Below are positions 7,710-16,075 of a stretch of DNA of 21,351 nt, piece after piece. The first letter of the stretch is position 1. Every line of letters begins with the position of its first letter. The notes below the pieces were generated by a model that did not search any database, had not been told where the DNA came from, and was given only the letters and a program-made list of their open reading frames with translations. Source of the DNA: an uncultured Clostridium sp. (GTDB lineage: Bacteria; Bacillota; Clostridia; UBA1212; UBA1255); the NCBI GenBank assembly GCA_900543695.1, contig UQSG01000036.1, forward strand, positions 1 through 21,351, read 5' to 3'. The position numbers and the translations under genes were made by a program.

Positions 7710-9154
7710 TACAAGCCTTCAAGCCTGGCGCCAAGCTCTGCGGCTGTTTCCGAAAGCGCTTCCCAGGAAATCGTTTTGTCGCGGTTCCAGGTGTTTTCCG
7801 CCAGAAACGGAAGCCGCTCCAGCAGCAGCCTGCGCTCCGCGGCAACGCCTTCTTCGACGGTAGGATAGGAGGCCGCGATTCGGTCTCCCCAAGCCAGCAG
7901 CTGGCCGCCGAGCACCTGACGCGTAGGCGGGATTTCCAGCTCTTTGCCAAGATACGGAGAACCGGGATGCACCGCCTTCCATTTATAAATCGACCAATCG
8001 TAAATCTCTCGCGGAGGCCATGCAGGTTCCGGCGTTACGATATACATCGGGTTCCAGGAACAGTTGATGATCCGAAATCCGGCGCTGATCAGAGCCGGCG
8101 TAACCTGATAATAATTTTCCCAGCTCATGATAAGAATCTCCCTGGACACGAGATCATTGACCTGCTCGCAGAAGCCCTCCCAGGCAACGGGAATTTTGCC
8201 CGCCGCCAAAACAGGCTCGGCCATTTTCATGACAAAGCTTGCATACAGCTTTTCGGCGGCCAACTTCTGATCCTCCCCGCGGACATCGATCCCGGCGTCT
8301 TGCGCATATTCCGCACAGCGCGGGCACTTCAGCCAGTTTTCAATCTGCGCCTCATCTCCGCCGATGTGAATATACTTTGAGGCAGAAAACATCTCGCAAA
8401 GCTCACGAAAGAGCGCCTGCATCGCCTCAATTGACTGCGGTGTCTGACAGATAATCCCGTCCGTTCCAAAAAGCTCGGGATATTCTTTCTGAAAAGAGAC
8501 GCAGTGGCCCGGCACATCGATTTCAGGCATCAGCTGCACGCCGCGTGCCGCTGCATACCGATTCAGCTCTGCAATCTGCCCTTCTGTGTAGCAGCGTCCT
8601 TTCGTGGAAAGCGCGGGTAAAAGCGCGCTGGGAAGGGTATAGCTCTGATCATCCGTAAAATGCAGATGCAGCACCGAGATCTTATAAAAATAGCAGAAAT
8701 CCACATAGCTGAGCAAATAGGAAAAATCATGCCAGTTGCGTGCCAGATCGACCATCATGCCGCGGTAAGCGCAGTCCGGCGCATCGGAAATCTCACAGTC
8801 CGGAATCCAAACAAGCTCCGGGCTCACCGCATCAGGCTCAAAAAGCTGGAGAAGGGAGGCAAAGGCATGGTTTACTCCAACAAGATCGGAAGCAAACAGC
8901 TTCACTTTACCATTTCCCGCAGAAAACCGATATTCCTCCTGCCCGAGCGCCGCGTCGCGTATAATCTGTATGGGAGCGTTTTCGCTTATAGTAAAATGCA
9001 GGCCCAGTCTGCGGGCATAATCCGCGAATACCTCCGCCGCCTCTTCAAACTCCCGATGCAGCAGACAGAGCTCTGTTTTATACGGAAAACGTCCGCCCGA
9101 CTCGCTGACGCGCTTCGGCGTCGGGATCATGCGTACCTTTTTCATGCGTTCCAT
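7706..9154 (-). CDS. Glycoside hydrolase family 20, beta-N-acetylhexosaminidase
   Basis: A protein of 482 residues. An N-terminal alpha/beta domain (about 1-125, the GH20b type) precedes the barrel, which begins YRGMMVDLARNWHD. Further family marks are LHLHFTDDQSYTLPS, PEIDVPGH (His217) and HIGGDEA, where Asp267-Glu268 is the catalytic pair used in substrate-assisted hydrolysis of terminal N-acetylglucosamine or N-acetylgalactosamine. A later WEGF and SWENYY segment lines the pocket. No signal peptide or membrane segment is present, so it should be cytoplasmic and act on imported oligosaccharides, for example from peptidoglycan, mucin or chitin. The ATG at 9154 has GGAGG seven bases upstream. 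It has its own consensus promoter and ends convergently against the radical SAM gene with no terminator visible. Confidence 0.93.
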   Translation of the reverse strand: MERMKKVRMIPTPKRVSESGGRFPYKTELCLLHREFEEAAEVFADYARRLGLHFTISENAPIQIIRDAALGQEEYRFSAGNGKVKLFASDLVGVNHAFASLLQLFEPDAVSPELVWIPDCEISDAPDCAYRGMMVDLARNWHDFSYLLSYVDFCYFYKISVLHLHFTDDQSYTLPSALLPALSTKGRCYTEGQIAELNRYAAARGVQLMPEIDVPGHCVSFQKEYPELFGTDGIICQTPQSIEAMQALFRELCEMFSASKYIHIGGDEAQIENWLKCPRCAEYAQDAGIDVRGEDQKLAAEKLYASFVMKMAEPVLAAGKIPVAWEGFCEQVNDLVSREILIMSWENYYQVTPALISAGFRIINCSWNPMYIVTPEPAWPPREIYDWSIYKWKAVHPGSPYLGKELEIPPTRQVLGGQLLAWGDRIAASYPTVEEGVAAERRLLLERLPFLAENTWNRDKTISWEALSETAAELGARLEGLY

Positions 9155-9195
9155 TTCTATGCCTCCGTTTTATTGTTCTGATTCAATGGTTTTTT

Positions 9196-9224
9196 ATTGT
9201 ATCGCGCGCGCGGAGCAATGTCAA
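9196..9224 (-). promoter_or_regulatory. Promoter of the GH20 gene
   Basis: On the minus strand a perfect TTGACA (9219-9224) and TACAAT (9196-9201) are 17 bases apart. The spacer is an unusual alternating CG run (CGCGCGCGCG). The start would be near 9189, 35 bases before the ATG. Confidence 0.85.
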
Positions 9225-9258
9225 CAAAGAGTCTGAATGAAATTTAATATATTTTAAA

Positions 9259-11085
9259 TTATAAATTATAATATTGCGCTTGTGCATTCCACAGCTCGTA
9301 ATATTTCCCCATTTCTTCCTCTATTAATTCCTTGTGACTGCCTTGTTGAATAATCTTCCCCTCATGAAAAACGATAATCTCACTACAGAAGCGACACGAG
9401 GCAAGACGGTGGGAAATGTATATCGCTGTTTTGTTTTCTACAATTGCGTTAAACTTGGTATAAATATCGTATTCTGCAATCGGATCCAGCGCAGAGGTCG
9501 GCTCGTCAAGCACAATAAATGGCGCATTTTTATATAACGCACGAGCCAACGCCACTTTTTGCGCCTCACCGCCGGAAATTTCAACGCCATTTTCATCAAA
9601 ATCTCTATAAAGATAAGTATCCGTTCCATCTGACATTTTTGCTAACCGTTCCTCAAATCCTGCTTTTTTCAAGCAGCGTTCTACTCGTTCTTTATCATAA
9701 TCCGATTGTGCCGCAACATTTTGGCCCAGTTTGAATGAGAACAGCTTAAAATCTTGAAAAACGACAGAAAAGAAAGCCAAATATTCATTGTAATCCAAAC
9801 TTTTGATATTTACCCCATTCAATTTAATCGCACCCTCTGTAGGATCATACAAACGACAAAGCAATTTTATAAAAGTTGTTTTACCGGAGCCGTTCATCCC
9901 TACAACAGCATAACGCTGACCGCTTTTTAGCTTAAGCGATATATTTTGCAAAGCAAATGTTTCAGAAGACGGATAGCGAAAAGAAACATCACAAAATTCG
10001 ATTTCGTACTCGCTGCCGTTCGGGCAAACTTCTTTTAAGGAGCGTGTTCCCTGCGCCATCTTTTGTTTTACATCTAAAAAGGCAAGATAATCCTCTACGA
10101 AAGGCGTATTATTCGCAATATTTATTCCAATATTAAACATCCTGATAACAGCATTTATAATCCTCTGGATAAACCCTACATATTTTATAATATTGCCGAT
10201 GCCGAAAACCCCTTTTAGTGCGTATATGCATATGAAAAGATATACTGTCGCTTGAAGAATTATAGAAAATAGCGTCTGCGGAATATGATACCAGAAGCTT
10301 TTTGTATAATACGTTCGAAAGGATCTTTTGTGTAAATCAAACTCATATTTTTGTATTTTTTGAATTAATTTATCCTGACGGTACAATCGGACATCTTTTC
10401 CCATATTATAACAATCGATTGCATCATCAATGCGGTTTTCCTCTATCATCGAAAGAGACATTTCGTTAGACAGCTCCGCCATGTTTTTTTTAACAATAAA
10501 GGAAGTCCATACATTCAGCAGAATCAGCAGAATTATGAGTATTGCAAAAAAAACTACTAACCAGTCGAATTCATTCGATATTATTAAAAATATCATTTCG
10601 AAAAACAAATAAACTGACAAGACGATATTTATTATGCAATAAGATAATTCATTCAAATTTATTAGAAGTGATTGTTTCCCATGTGCATCTATTTTTGCTG
10701 ATTCAGCAATTTTTCTACGTAGTTGTCGAACTTCCGTATTTTCTAAATCCTCATAATCCAGCGTAAACGTTTTTTGGTAAAATAAGTCTGCTTCCTTCTG
10801 ATTCAGCAGCGTTTCCTGATGTTTAAAGCCCCGACTGAGCATGCCTCCTATAATAGAGATCAAAAAATTACCGCCGATCGTAATCGCTACCAGCGTAATT
10901 AAGGTACTGACCGTTCTTTTCCCAACGATTTCATTAACGATTTCCGCCGATAAATAAATGTTAAAATATGGAGATAAGTTTGCAAACAACGAATGGATAA
11001 TCATAAAGGGAAAATACGCCGGGCAGAGCTTATGCCATAATTTAATGGCACGTATATTTGGATTTTGCACTTTGCGCTTAGGCAT
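9259..11085 (-). CDS. ABC exporter subunit (fused membrane and ATPase domains), second of a pair
   Basis: A protein of 608 residues with an N-terminal membrane domain (several hydrophobic segments within about 20-325) and a C-terminal ATPase. The ATPase is complete: Walker A GMNGSGKT at 396-403, Q-loop VVFQD, signature ISGGE at 503-507, Walker B FIVLDEPT with Glu528, D-loop SALDP and switch His559. I chose the ATG at 11085: it follows AAGGAGG by nine bases and overlaps the upstream gene's stop by eight bases. The longer frame to 11160 would lie inside that gene. The partner is the preceding ABC gene, and the two probably form a heterodimeric type IV exporter. The substrate is unknown: no peptide precursor, modification enzyme or regulator is adjacent. 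The DNA is clearly richer in A+T than its flanks. Confidence 0.92.
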   Translation of the reverse strand: MPKRKVQNPNIRAIKLWHKLCPAYFPFMIIHSLFANLSPYFNIYLSAEIVNEIVGKRTVSTLITLVAITIGGNFLISIIGGMLSRGFKHQETLLNQKEADLFYQKTFTLDYEDLENTEVRQLRRKIAESAKIDAHGKQSLLINLNELSYCIINIVLSVYLFFEMIFLIISNEFDWLVVFFAILIILLILLNVWTSFIVKKNMAELSNEMSLSMIEENRIDDAIDCYNMGKDVRLYRQDKLIQKIQKYEFDLHKRSFRTYYTKSFWYHIPQTLFSIILQATVYLFICIYALKGVFGIGNIIKYVGFIQRIINAVIRMFNIGINIANNTPFVEDYLAFLDVKQKMAQGTRSLKEVCPNGSEYEIEFCDVSFRYPSSETFALQNISLKLKSGQRYAVVGMNGSGKTTFIKLLCRLYDPTEGAIKLNGVNIKSLDYNEYLAFFSVVFQDFKLFSFKLGQNVAAQSDYDKERVERCLKKAGFEERLAKMSDGTDTYLYRDFDENGVEISGGEAQKVALARALYKNAPFIVLDEPTSALDPIAEYDIYTKFNAIVENKTAIYISHRLASCRFCSEIIVFHEGKIIQQGSHKELIEEEMGKYYELWNAQAQYYNL

Positions 11086-12907
11086 TTGCAGCTTCCTCCT
11101 TATCATGCTCATCACTTTCTTTTTTATAATAATGTCCCTGTAATGCAAACATATTGGCATACTTGCCGCCTAGTTTTATTAATTCCTCATGCGAGCCTGT
11201 TTCAATAATTTTACCGTTCTCCATAAAAATAATTCTATCGCAGAATTGCGTGGAGGAGAGTCTGTGCGATATATAAACAGAGGTTTTATTTTGAGTTAAA
11301 CTGTGGTACTGCAAATACAACTCGTTTTCGGCAATTGGATCCATCGCCGCGGTCGGTTCGTCAAGCACAATTACAGGAGCATCCTTATAAAGTGCCCGTG
11401 CCAGCATGAGCTTTTGCGTTTCTCCGCCAGATAAAGCAATAGAATCTTCAAACACCCCTTTCATCAATCTGGAATCAATTCCGTTCGGCAAAGATTCTAT
11501 TTTACTCTCAAGACCTGCCCGCCGAAGTACTTCTTTTACTCGCTCCCGATCTATTGCAGAATCGCTCGACGATACAAATTCAGCTATCGTAACCGGTAAT
11601 AAATAGATATCCTGAAATACTGCAGAAAATAAAGTATAATAGTTTTCGATATTATAGTCGGTGACCGGTCTGCCGTTCAATCTGATTTCTCCATCGGTTG
11701 GATAGTAAAATCCGCATAATAATTTTACCAGCGTCGTTTTACCGGCGCCGTTTGTACCGACAACCGCCAGCTTCTCGCCCTTGTGTATCGTTAGGTTAAT
11801 ATCTTTTAAAGCATAGAACCCGCCCTCCGCAGATGGATATTGATAGGATACACCGCAAAATTCAATCTCAACAGGCAATTCAGACACATCGGGAAGACGG
11901 CAGCCGATCCCGTGATTATAATGATCTTCCAACGCAAAATAATCACGGTAGTAACCTATTTTTATACTCTTACTGACAATATCATTCACCAGACCGGCAA
12001 TGCCGTTTAGCCATCCTGAAAAACCAACCACAACCCCAAAATAAAAAACAAAATCGCCAGCATCGATTTTACCGTCATATAATGAAATAATCAGTACCGC
12101 ATAGGCTGCGCCATCTCTTATAAGAGTAAAAAAGGCGCTGATGCACCTGCCCCATAAAGACCGTATGCTTACCTTTTTTGTCCATATAAACTGTTCTTTA
12201 TGCAAAACCGTTAGCAGGCCTCCCAGCCAGCCCAGCATATGATATATTCGGACATCTTTTGCATATTCGAATTTCGAGGAAAGTCCGCTCAGATATCCAA
12301 TTTTTCTATGAAGCTCAGTCCATTTCTCCTTGTGTTTTTCAATATAATTCCGCTGCCATCGGCTAATTAGATATGTAATCAACGCAGATATGAGCAAAAG
12401 CACCAATATCACCGGAGATAAGGCAGCAACAATGCTCCCGTATGTAAAAATCCCAAATAAATTAATGATCAGATTGATGACTGATGACCAAATCAGCTCC
12501 GGCGCGCAAGAGCCGGAACACGCGTCATCCATTGCTAATGAATATTTAATGTTCTTTTCCGGATGATCTGTATTGGAAAAATCGGTATGCATAAACTTTC
12601 CAATAATCTCATATTGATACATTGCTGAAAAATTATAATCCCGCATTTTAATCCTGGAATCACAAAAAGCGTTTAGGATCTGAATTAAAAATAAAGAGGC
12701 GAAATAAATGCCAATAATGATTGTTATTTCAAATATGCTTTGCTGCGCCTCAACCGCATTAATAACAAGCTTAGGAAAATATGCTGCCGCAAGAGGTAAT
12801 AGAATCGCCAGAGGAATAATGGGAAGATAATAGAAGCAAAAAGCTTTGTCCCATTTCCATATTTTTTTAAACGCATACACAATATTTGAAATACAGCTTT
12901 TTTTCAA
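11078..12907 (-). CDS. ABC exporter subunit (fused membrane and ATPase domains), first of a pair, TTG start
   Basis: A protein of 609 residues. Membrane segments lie within about 25-310 and the ATPase domain starts near 345: Walker A GTNGAGKT at 384-391, Q-loop AVFQD, signature LSGGE at 492-496, Walker B VIVLDEPT with Glu517, D-loop AAMDP and switch His548. Both ATP sites of a heterodimer with the next gene would therefore look catalytically intact, unlike many heterodimeric exporters with one degenerate site. The start is a TTG at 12907, supported by AGGAG at 12918-12922; no ATG fits that ribosome binding site. The C-terminal codons (ESDEHDKEEAANA) also supply the ribosome binding site of the following gene. 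AT-rich, unlike the GC-rich neighbours on both sides. Substrate unknown. Confidence 0.92.
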   Translation of the reverse strand: MKKSCISNIVYAFKKIWKWDKAFCFYYLPIIPLAILLPLAAAYFPKLVINAVEAQQSIFEITIIIGIYFASLFLIQILNAFCDSRIKMRDYNFSAMYQYEIIGKFMHTDFSNTDHPEKNIKYSLAMDDACSGSCAPELIWSSVINLIINLFGIFTYGSIVAALSPVILVLLLISALITYLISRWQRNYIEKHKEKWTELHRKIGYLSGLSSKFEYAKDVRIYHMLGWLGGLLTVLHKEQFIWTKKVSIRSLWGRCISAFFTLIRDGAAYAVLIISLYDGKIDAGDFVFYFGVVVGFSGWLNGIAGLVNDIVSKSIKIGYYRDYFALEDHYNHGIGCRLPDVSELPVEIEFCGVSYQYPSAEGGFYALKDINLTIHKGEKLAVVGTNGAGKTTLVKLLCGFYYPTDGEIRLNGRPVTDYNIENYYTLFSAVFQDIYLLPVTIAEFVSSSDSAIDRERVKEVLRRAGLESKIESLPNGIDSRLMKGVFEDSIALSGGETQKLMLARALYKDAPVIVLDEPTAAMDPIAENELYLQYHSLTQNKTSVYISHRLSSTQFCDRIIFMENGKIIETGSHEELIKLGGKYANMFALQGHYYKKESDEHDKEEAANA

Positions 12908-12934
12908 AATAATTTATCTCCTAATAGAAAAACT

Positions 12935-12962
12935 GTAATACTCCTTGTCCCGTTTCCTTCAA
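12935..12962 (-). promoter_or_regulatory. Weak candidate promoter for the ABC exporter operon
   Basis: On the minus strand TTGAAG (12957-12962) and TATTAC (12935-12940) are 16 bases apart, each matching four of six consensus bases. It is placed correctly, about 25 bases before the TTG start, but a weak match in AT-rich DNA has limited weight. Confidence 0.3.
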
Positions 12963-12986
12963 TAGACTAACCTTTCGATAAAATAT

Positions 12987-12998
12987 GCGGCGCGCCGC
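12987..12998. terminator. GC-only palindrome, possible weak terminator of the glycosidase gene
   Basis: GCGGCGCGCCGC is a perfect 12-base palindrome in AT-rich surroundings, in the 138-base gap between the glycosidase stop and the ABC start. On the minus strand it is followed by ATATTTTATC. The possible stem is only four base pairs with a CGCG loop, so it could also be a protein-binding site. No better terminator is visible in this gap. Confidence 0.3.
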
Positions 12999-13045
12999 GA
13001 AGCCTTTGTTGCTTCTTGACGCACCGCTGCGGACGTGTCTGCGGT

Positions 13046-15583
13046 TTATATCGTCCTTTTTCTCTTACATCTCAGTACAGCGGCTGTGGCTACTGTGCAT
13101 GCGAAGAGCACAAGTCCGATTACTAGCATTCTGAAATCTCCCGTGCCGGGATTCTGCTCGTTTTCAGGCTTCTTCTCGTCTGAAGGCGCTTCGGCTTTGA
13201 CGATTACCGTGCATTCGGCCCGGAAGCTGCCGTCCGCCGTAGTTGCGCTTATTATCGCCGTACCTTCTGCCACTCCGGTGACTACACCGTTTTCGACAGT
13301 GGCGACGCTTCCGTTGCTGGATGCCCAAGCCAGAGTTTTATCGGCTGCGTCTTCGGGGCTGACCGTAGCGGTCAGCGTATCGCTCTGCCCCACCGTGAGC
13401 TCAATCTCCGCTTTGTCAAGGGTAACTCCCGTGACGGAAGCGCCAGGCGCAGGGATCTCAAAGGAGCTGTTGTTAACCATGGGAACGTTATGCTGTGAAT
13501 CCCATACCCATGCTTTATCCTCGCCGAATTCAAAACCGAGTTCGGTATACAACTCCGGCTTCATAAGTTCGCTTTCGGCCATCGTTATGCCCTCGCTGGC
13601 CTCATCGGAGCCGTCGTTACGTGTCTGGCCGTTGACGGTTATTTCTTCGCCGGCGTAGTTGTTTATGAGTTCGCCTTTTTGGAATTGCGTAACCCTGTGG
13701 GAGTTCGCGTCATTTTCGGCCGTAACCGTACCACTGAACAGCACGTTGTTGGATATTATTGAGCCGTTATAGTTCTGCCAGCCGGTCAACAGAGAGGCGC
13801 TGTACTGCTTGCCGTTGTTGGGCGCCTGCTGTATGACGGTTACGTCCTTGACAAAGCAGCGTTCGACATGGCATTTGGAAGAGCCGCATATGCCACCCGC
13901 ATTTTCGCCGTTTCCCTTCACTACGGCATCAGTGGTCATACAGTCTCGCACATAGGTAGTAAGAGAATGGCGTACCTGTCCTATAAGGCCGCCTACGCCT
14001 GTCATGCCGCTTACAGAGCCCTTTGCGGAGCAGCGTGCAACCTCGCCGGCAAGATCCGCCTCAATATTTCCAATAAGTATGCCCGCATAAGACCCCGTGG
14101 CTGTTATATCGACTACTGCGTGGCAGTCTGTTACGTCAACGGATCCGCCGGATATGTATCCTATAAGACCGCCTACATTACTTGCCCCCTGTACGGTTCC
14201 CGAAACGTTGACATTGCTGACCTTGCCCTGGCACGAGCCGGCCAATATGCCTACGTCAGACGCGGTAGATATCAGCACAGCATTCGTAATGGTCAGATCC
14301 TTCACCTCGGAACCGGCATCGAGGCATTCGAACAAACCCTTTGAGGCTGAACCGGAGAATATAAGATTATTTATGGTCTTGCCATTACCGTCAAACGTTC
14401 CCCTGAATGATTTAACGGACGTTACGGCTTTGCCTGTACCGTCTATATCGCAGAATAAACGATAGTTTGCAAGAGGATCGTAGTTCATCTGCGCGAAGTC
14501 ATCTGGGCTGTCTATTAAATAGTACCCGTCGGCGTCCTTTTCAAGCGTAACGCTGGGCAACGCAGCCGTATCGTCGTTATAGAAATACAGGCAATTTGCC
14601 ACGCTGCGCTCCGTCCCGCCCGTTGGACCGCTGGTATTATCGGAAGGTGAATTCTTGACCGCGAATTCATAGCTCTGAGGATCTTTTATTACCATGGTAG
14701 CAGAACCGCCGCCGTCCAGGTTCATTGCCTGCACTGCGCCGTTATCCAGCATCAATTGCGCCATCTCGGTAAGTGAAAGACCAGCCGAATATGTATCGGG
14801 GCGTTTTCCGTCTACACATATTATAAATACAGAGCCGTCTTCGCGGATGCCGACGACAGTACGTGCGTAAGGCTCCTTCGGAGAGTCATACAGACTTGTG
14901 CCGGCCACACCGCCGACGCCTTCGGCAAAATCAGTTATCTTGCCGTCCTTTACCATTATAAAATCTCCGCCAATGGCCTGCTGCAGTTCGTCTTTGTACT
15001 TGAGATAATCCTCATAGTATCCCATTACCGCTGTTCCATCTTTAAGAATTCCGAAAAACGTGCGGTATGGCTTACGTGCCGTCGCCTCCGATTCGTCCCA
15101 GGCATGCAGCTGTTGTCCGTCCTGCACAACCACTCCTTCAGGCTCACCTGTAGACGTGTTGTAAAAGTCCCCATTTACACCCGCCAAAACATTGCGTCCG
15201 TTGAGCGTCGCATAACGCAGCTGCTCCGAAACCGGTTGCATTCCAAATGCGGTCTCACCATATGGAAGCCCTACGCCTATTTTCAGGTCGGAGCCCTCCG
15301 CACCATAGTTTGTGTCCAGCATAAAACCGGCGACCGTACGCCCATCTGAAGTTTTAAACAAGACCTGTTCGTAGTCGAGTCCTTGCGCTACAGATATGCT
15401 GTCTGTTGATATCACTTTGTTTATCACTTGGCCTGCTCCGGAGTTAATCGCTTGCACAATCGGAATGGCGGAAAGCAGTGTGCCGCCGGCCGTTGCGACC
15501 GACAGGATAGCGCCCAGCAGCTTTTGCCACTTCTTGCGTATGTTTCTATTGAAAAAACCGCAACATCTGACTTTACTTGACAT
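13046..15583 (-). CDS. Sortase-anchored phosphodiester glycosidase with GLUG-like repeats and an Ig-like domain
   Basis: A protein of 845 residues. A long basic N-terminus and a hydrophobic stretch (about 20-46) form the export signal. Residues about 75-335 are a phosphodiester glycosidase (NAGPA-like) domain: AGVNGDFYN at 134-142, GGDFIMVKDG, VGIREDG, MNLDGGGSATM at 287-297 and GTERSVANC. In animals this family uncovers mannose-6-phosphate; in bacteria it is thought to cleave sugar-1-phosphodiesters in polymers, and the substrate here is unknown. Residues 395-620 hold GLUG-like units (VGGLIGYISGG, VGGLIGQVRHS, AGGICGSSK) in a beta-rich repeat. A bacterial Ig-like (Big_2) domain spans 717-798. 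The end is NPGTGD (811-816), a hydrophobic span and KRKR, a sorting signal. Start ATG at 15583 follows AAGGAG. Promoter unclear. Confidence 0.92.
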   Translation of the reverse strand: MSSKVRCCGFFNRNIRKKWQKLLGAILSVATAGGTLLSAIPIVQAINSGAGQVINKVISTDSISVAQGLDYEQVLFKTSDGRTVAGFMLDTNYGAEGSDLKIGVGLPYGETAFGMQPVSEQLRYATLNGRNVLAGVNGDFYNTSTGEPEGVVVQDGQQLHAWDESEATARKPYRTFFGILKDGTAVMGYYEDYLKYKDELQQAIGGDFIMVKDGKITDFAEGVGGVAGTSLYDSPKEPYARTVVGIREDGSVFIICVDGKRPDTYSAGLSLTEMAQLMLDNGAVQAMNLDGGGSATMVIKDPQSYEFAVKNSPSDNTSGPTGGTERSVANCLYFYNDDTAALPSVTLEKDADGYYLIDSPDDFAQMNYDPLANYRLFCDIDGTGKAVTSVKSFRGTFDGNGKTINNLIFSGSASKGLFECLDAGSEVKDLTITNAVLISTASDVGILAGSCQGKVSNVNVSGTVQGASNVGGLIGYISGGSVDVTDCHAVVDITATGSYAGILIGNIEADLAGEVARCSAKGSVSGMTGVGGLIGQVRHSLTTYVRDCMTTDAVVKGNGENAGGICGSSKCHVERCFVKDVTVIQQAPNNGKQYSASLLTGWQNYNGSIISNNVLFSGTVTAENDANSHRVTQFQKGELINNYAGEEITVNGQTRNDGSDEASEGITMAESELMKPELYTELGFEFGEDKAWVWDSQHNVPMVNNSSFEIPAPGASVTGVTLDKAEIELTVGQSDTLTATVSPEDAADKTLAWASSNGSVATVENGVVTGVAEGTAIISATTADGSFRAECTVIVKAEAPSDEKKPENEQNPGTGDFRMLVIGLVLFACTVATAAVLRCKRKRTI

Positions 15584-15986
15584 AACTTCATACTCCTTAA
15601 ATTTTTTTACGTATCTATGAATTTGCTTTTATGAGTTTAGCACAGACGCTGCCTCAAACACAACGCAGACTATTATTAAAAATGCAAGAATTTTTTGTGA
15701 ATTATACGTATTCTTACAAGGATATCGTACCATCAGCCAGAACGGACTACATAGCTCGCTTCCCGTGTCCGTCTCTTTACCAGAAAAGGTTGCTCTTTTT
15801 TCTATAATTTTTCATCCTTTTTGATGAAGCGTGGCGCCTTTGGGGTACCCTCCGTAAGGAAGATGCCCAAGGATTTATATTTAACCTCTTTTCGGATTGT
15901 GGTGTCACAATCCGATGCTCGCTATACTTATGGACATCATCTTTCTCTTCGCTGTTTTCAAAACATCAAAATTCATTGAAAAATCA
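15584..15986. other. Gene-free stretch between the glycosidase gene and the NTase-like gene
   Basis: About 400 bases with no frame that looks like a protein of normal length. It should hold the promoter of the glycosidase gene on the minus strand, but I see only poor candidates. It contains a block at about 15740-15960 of different texture (GGCGCC, GGTACC, a perfect hairpin) that could be a small RNA or a dispersed repeat; see the hairpin entry. Confidence 0.5.
15892..15915. repeat. Perfect 10-bp inverted repeat with four-base loop
   Basis: TCGGATTGTG (15892-15901), loop GTGT, and CACAATCCGA (15906-15915) pair perfectly. Neither strand shows a T-run directly after the stem, so it is not a standard terminator. 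It could be an operator, part of a small structured RNA, or the end of a dispersed repeat. It lies about 70 bases upstream of the promoter of the NTase-like gene. Confidence 0.75.
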
Positions 15987-16015
15987 TTGACATTTTTGTT
16001 TAATTGGTATATAAT
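15987..16015 (+). promoter_or_regulatory. Perfect consensus promoter of the NTase-like gene
   Basis: TTGACA (15987-15992) and TATAAT (16010-16015) match the consensus fully and are 17 bases apart. Transcription would start near 16022, about 54 bases before the ATG. Such a match implies strong basal expression unless a repressor acts here. Confidence 0.88.
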
Positions 16016-16075
16016 AATTTGACTTAGATTCAGTAAAATCTATTTGGGCGGCTTGGGATAAAAGGAGATATTATT

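Noticed and set aside
9241..9260. AT-only inverted repeat at the end of the ABC operon as a terminator
   Set aside because: AATTTAA/TTAAATT is a weak A-T stem overlapping the stop codon and is expected in such AT-rich DNA.
15811..15828. TTCATC-CTTTTT-GATGAA hairpin as a terminator
   Set aside because: The stem is six base pairs and no T-run follows on either strand.
15915..16022. 35-residue hydrophobic frame MLAILMDIIFLF... resembling a small membrane toxin
   Set aside because: It has no ribosome binding site, starts at the edge of a hairpin and runs through the promoter of the next gene; chance is more likely.
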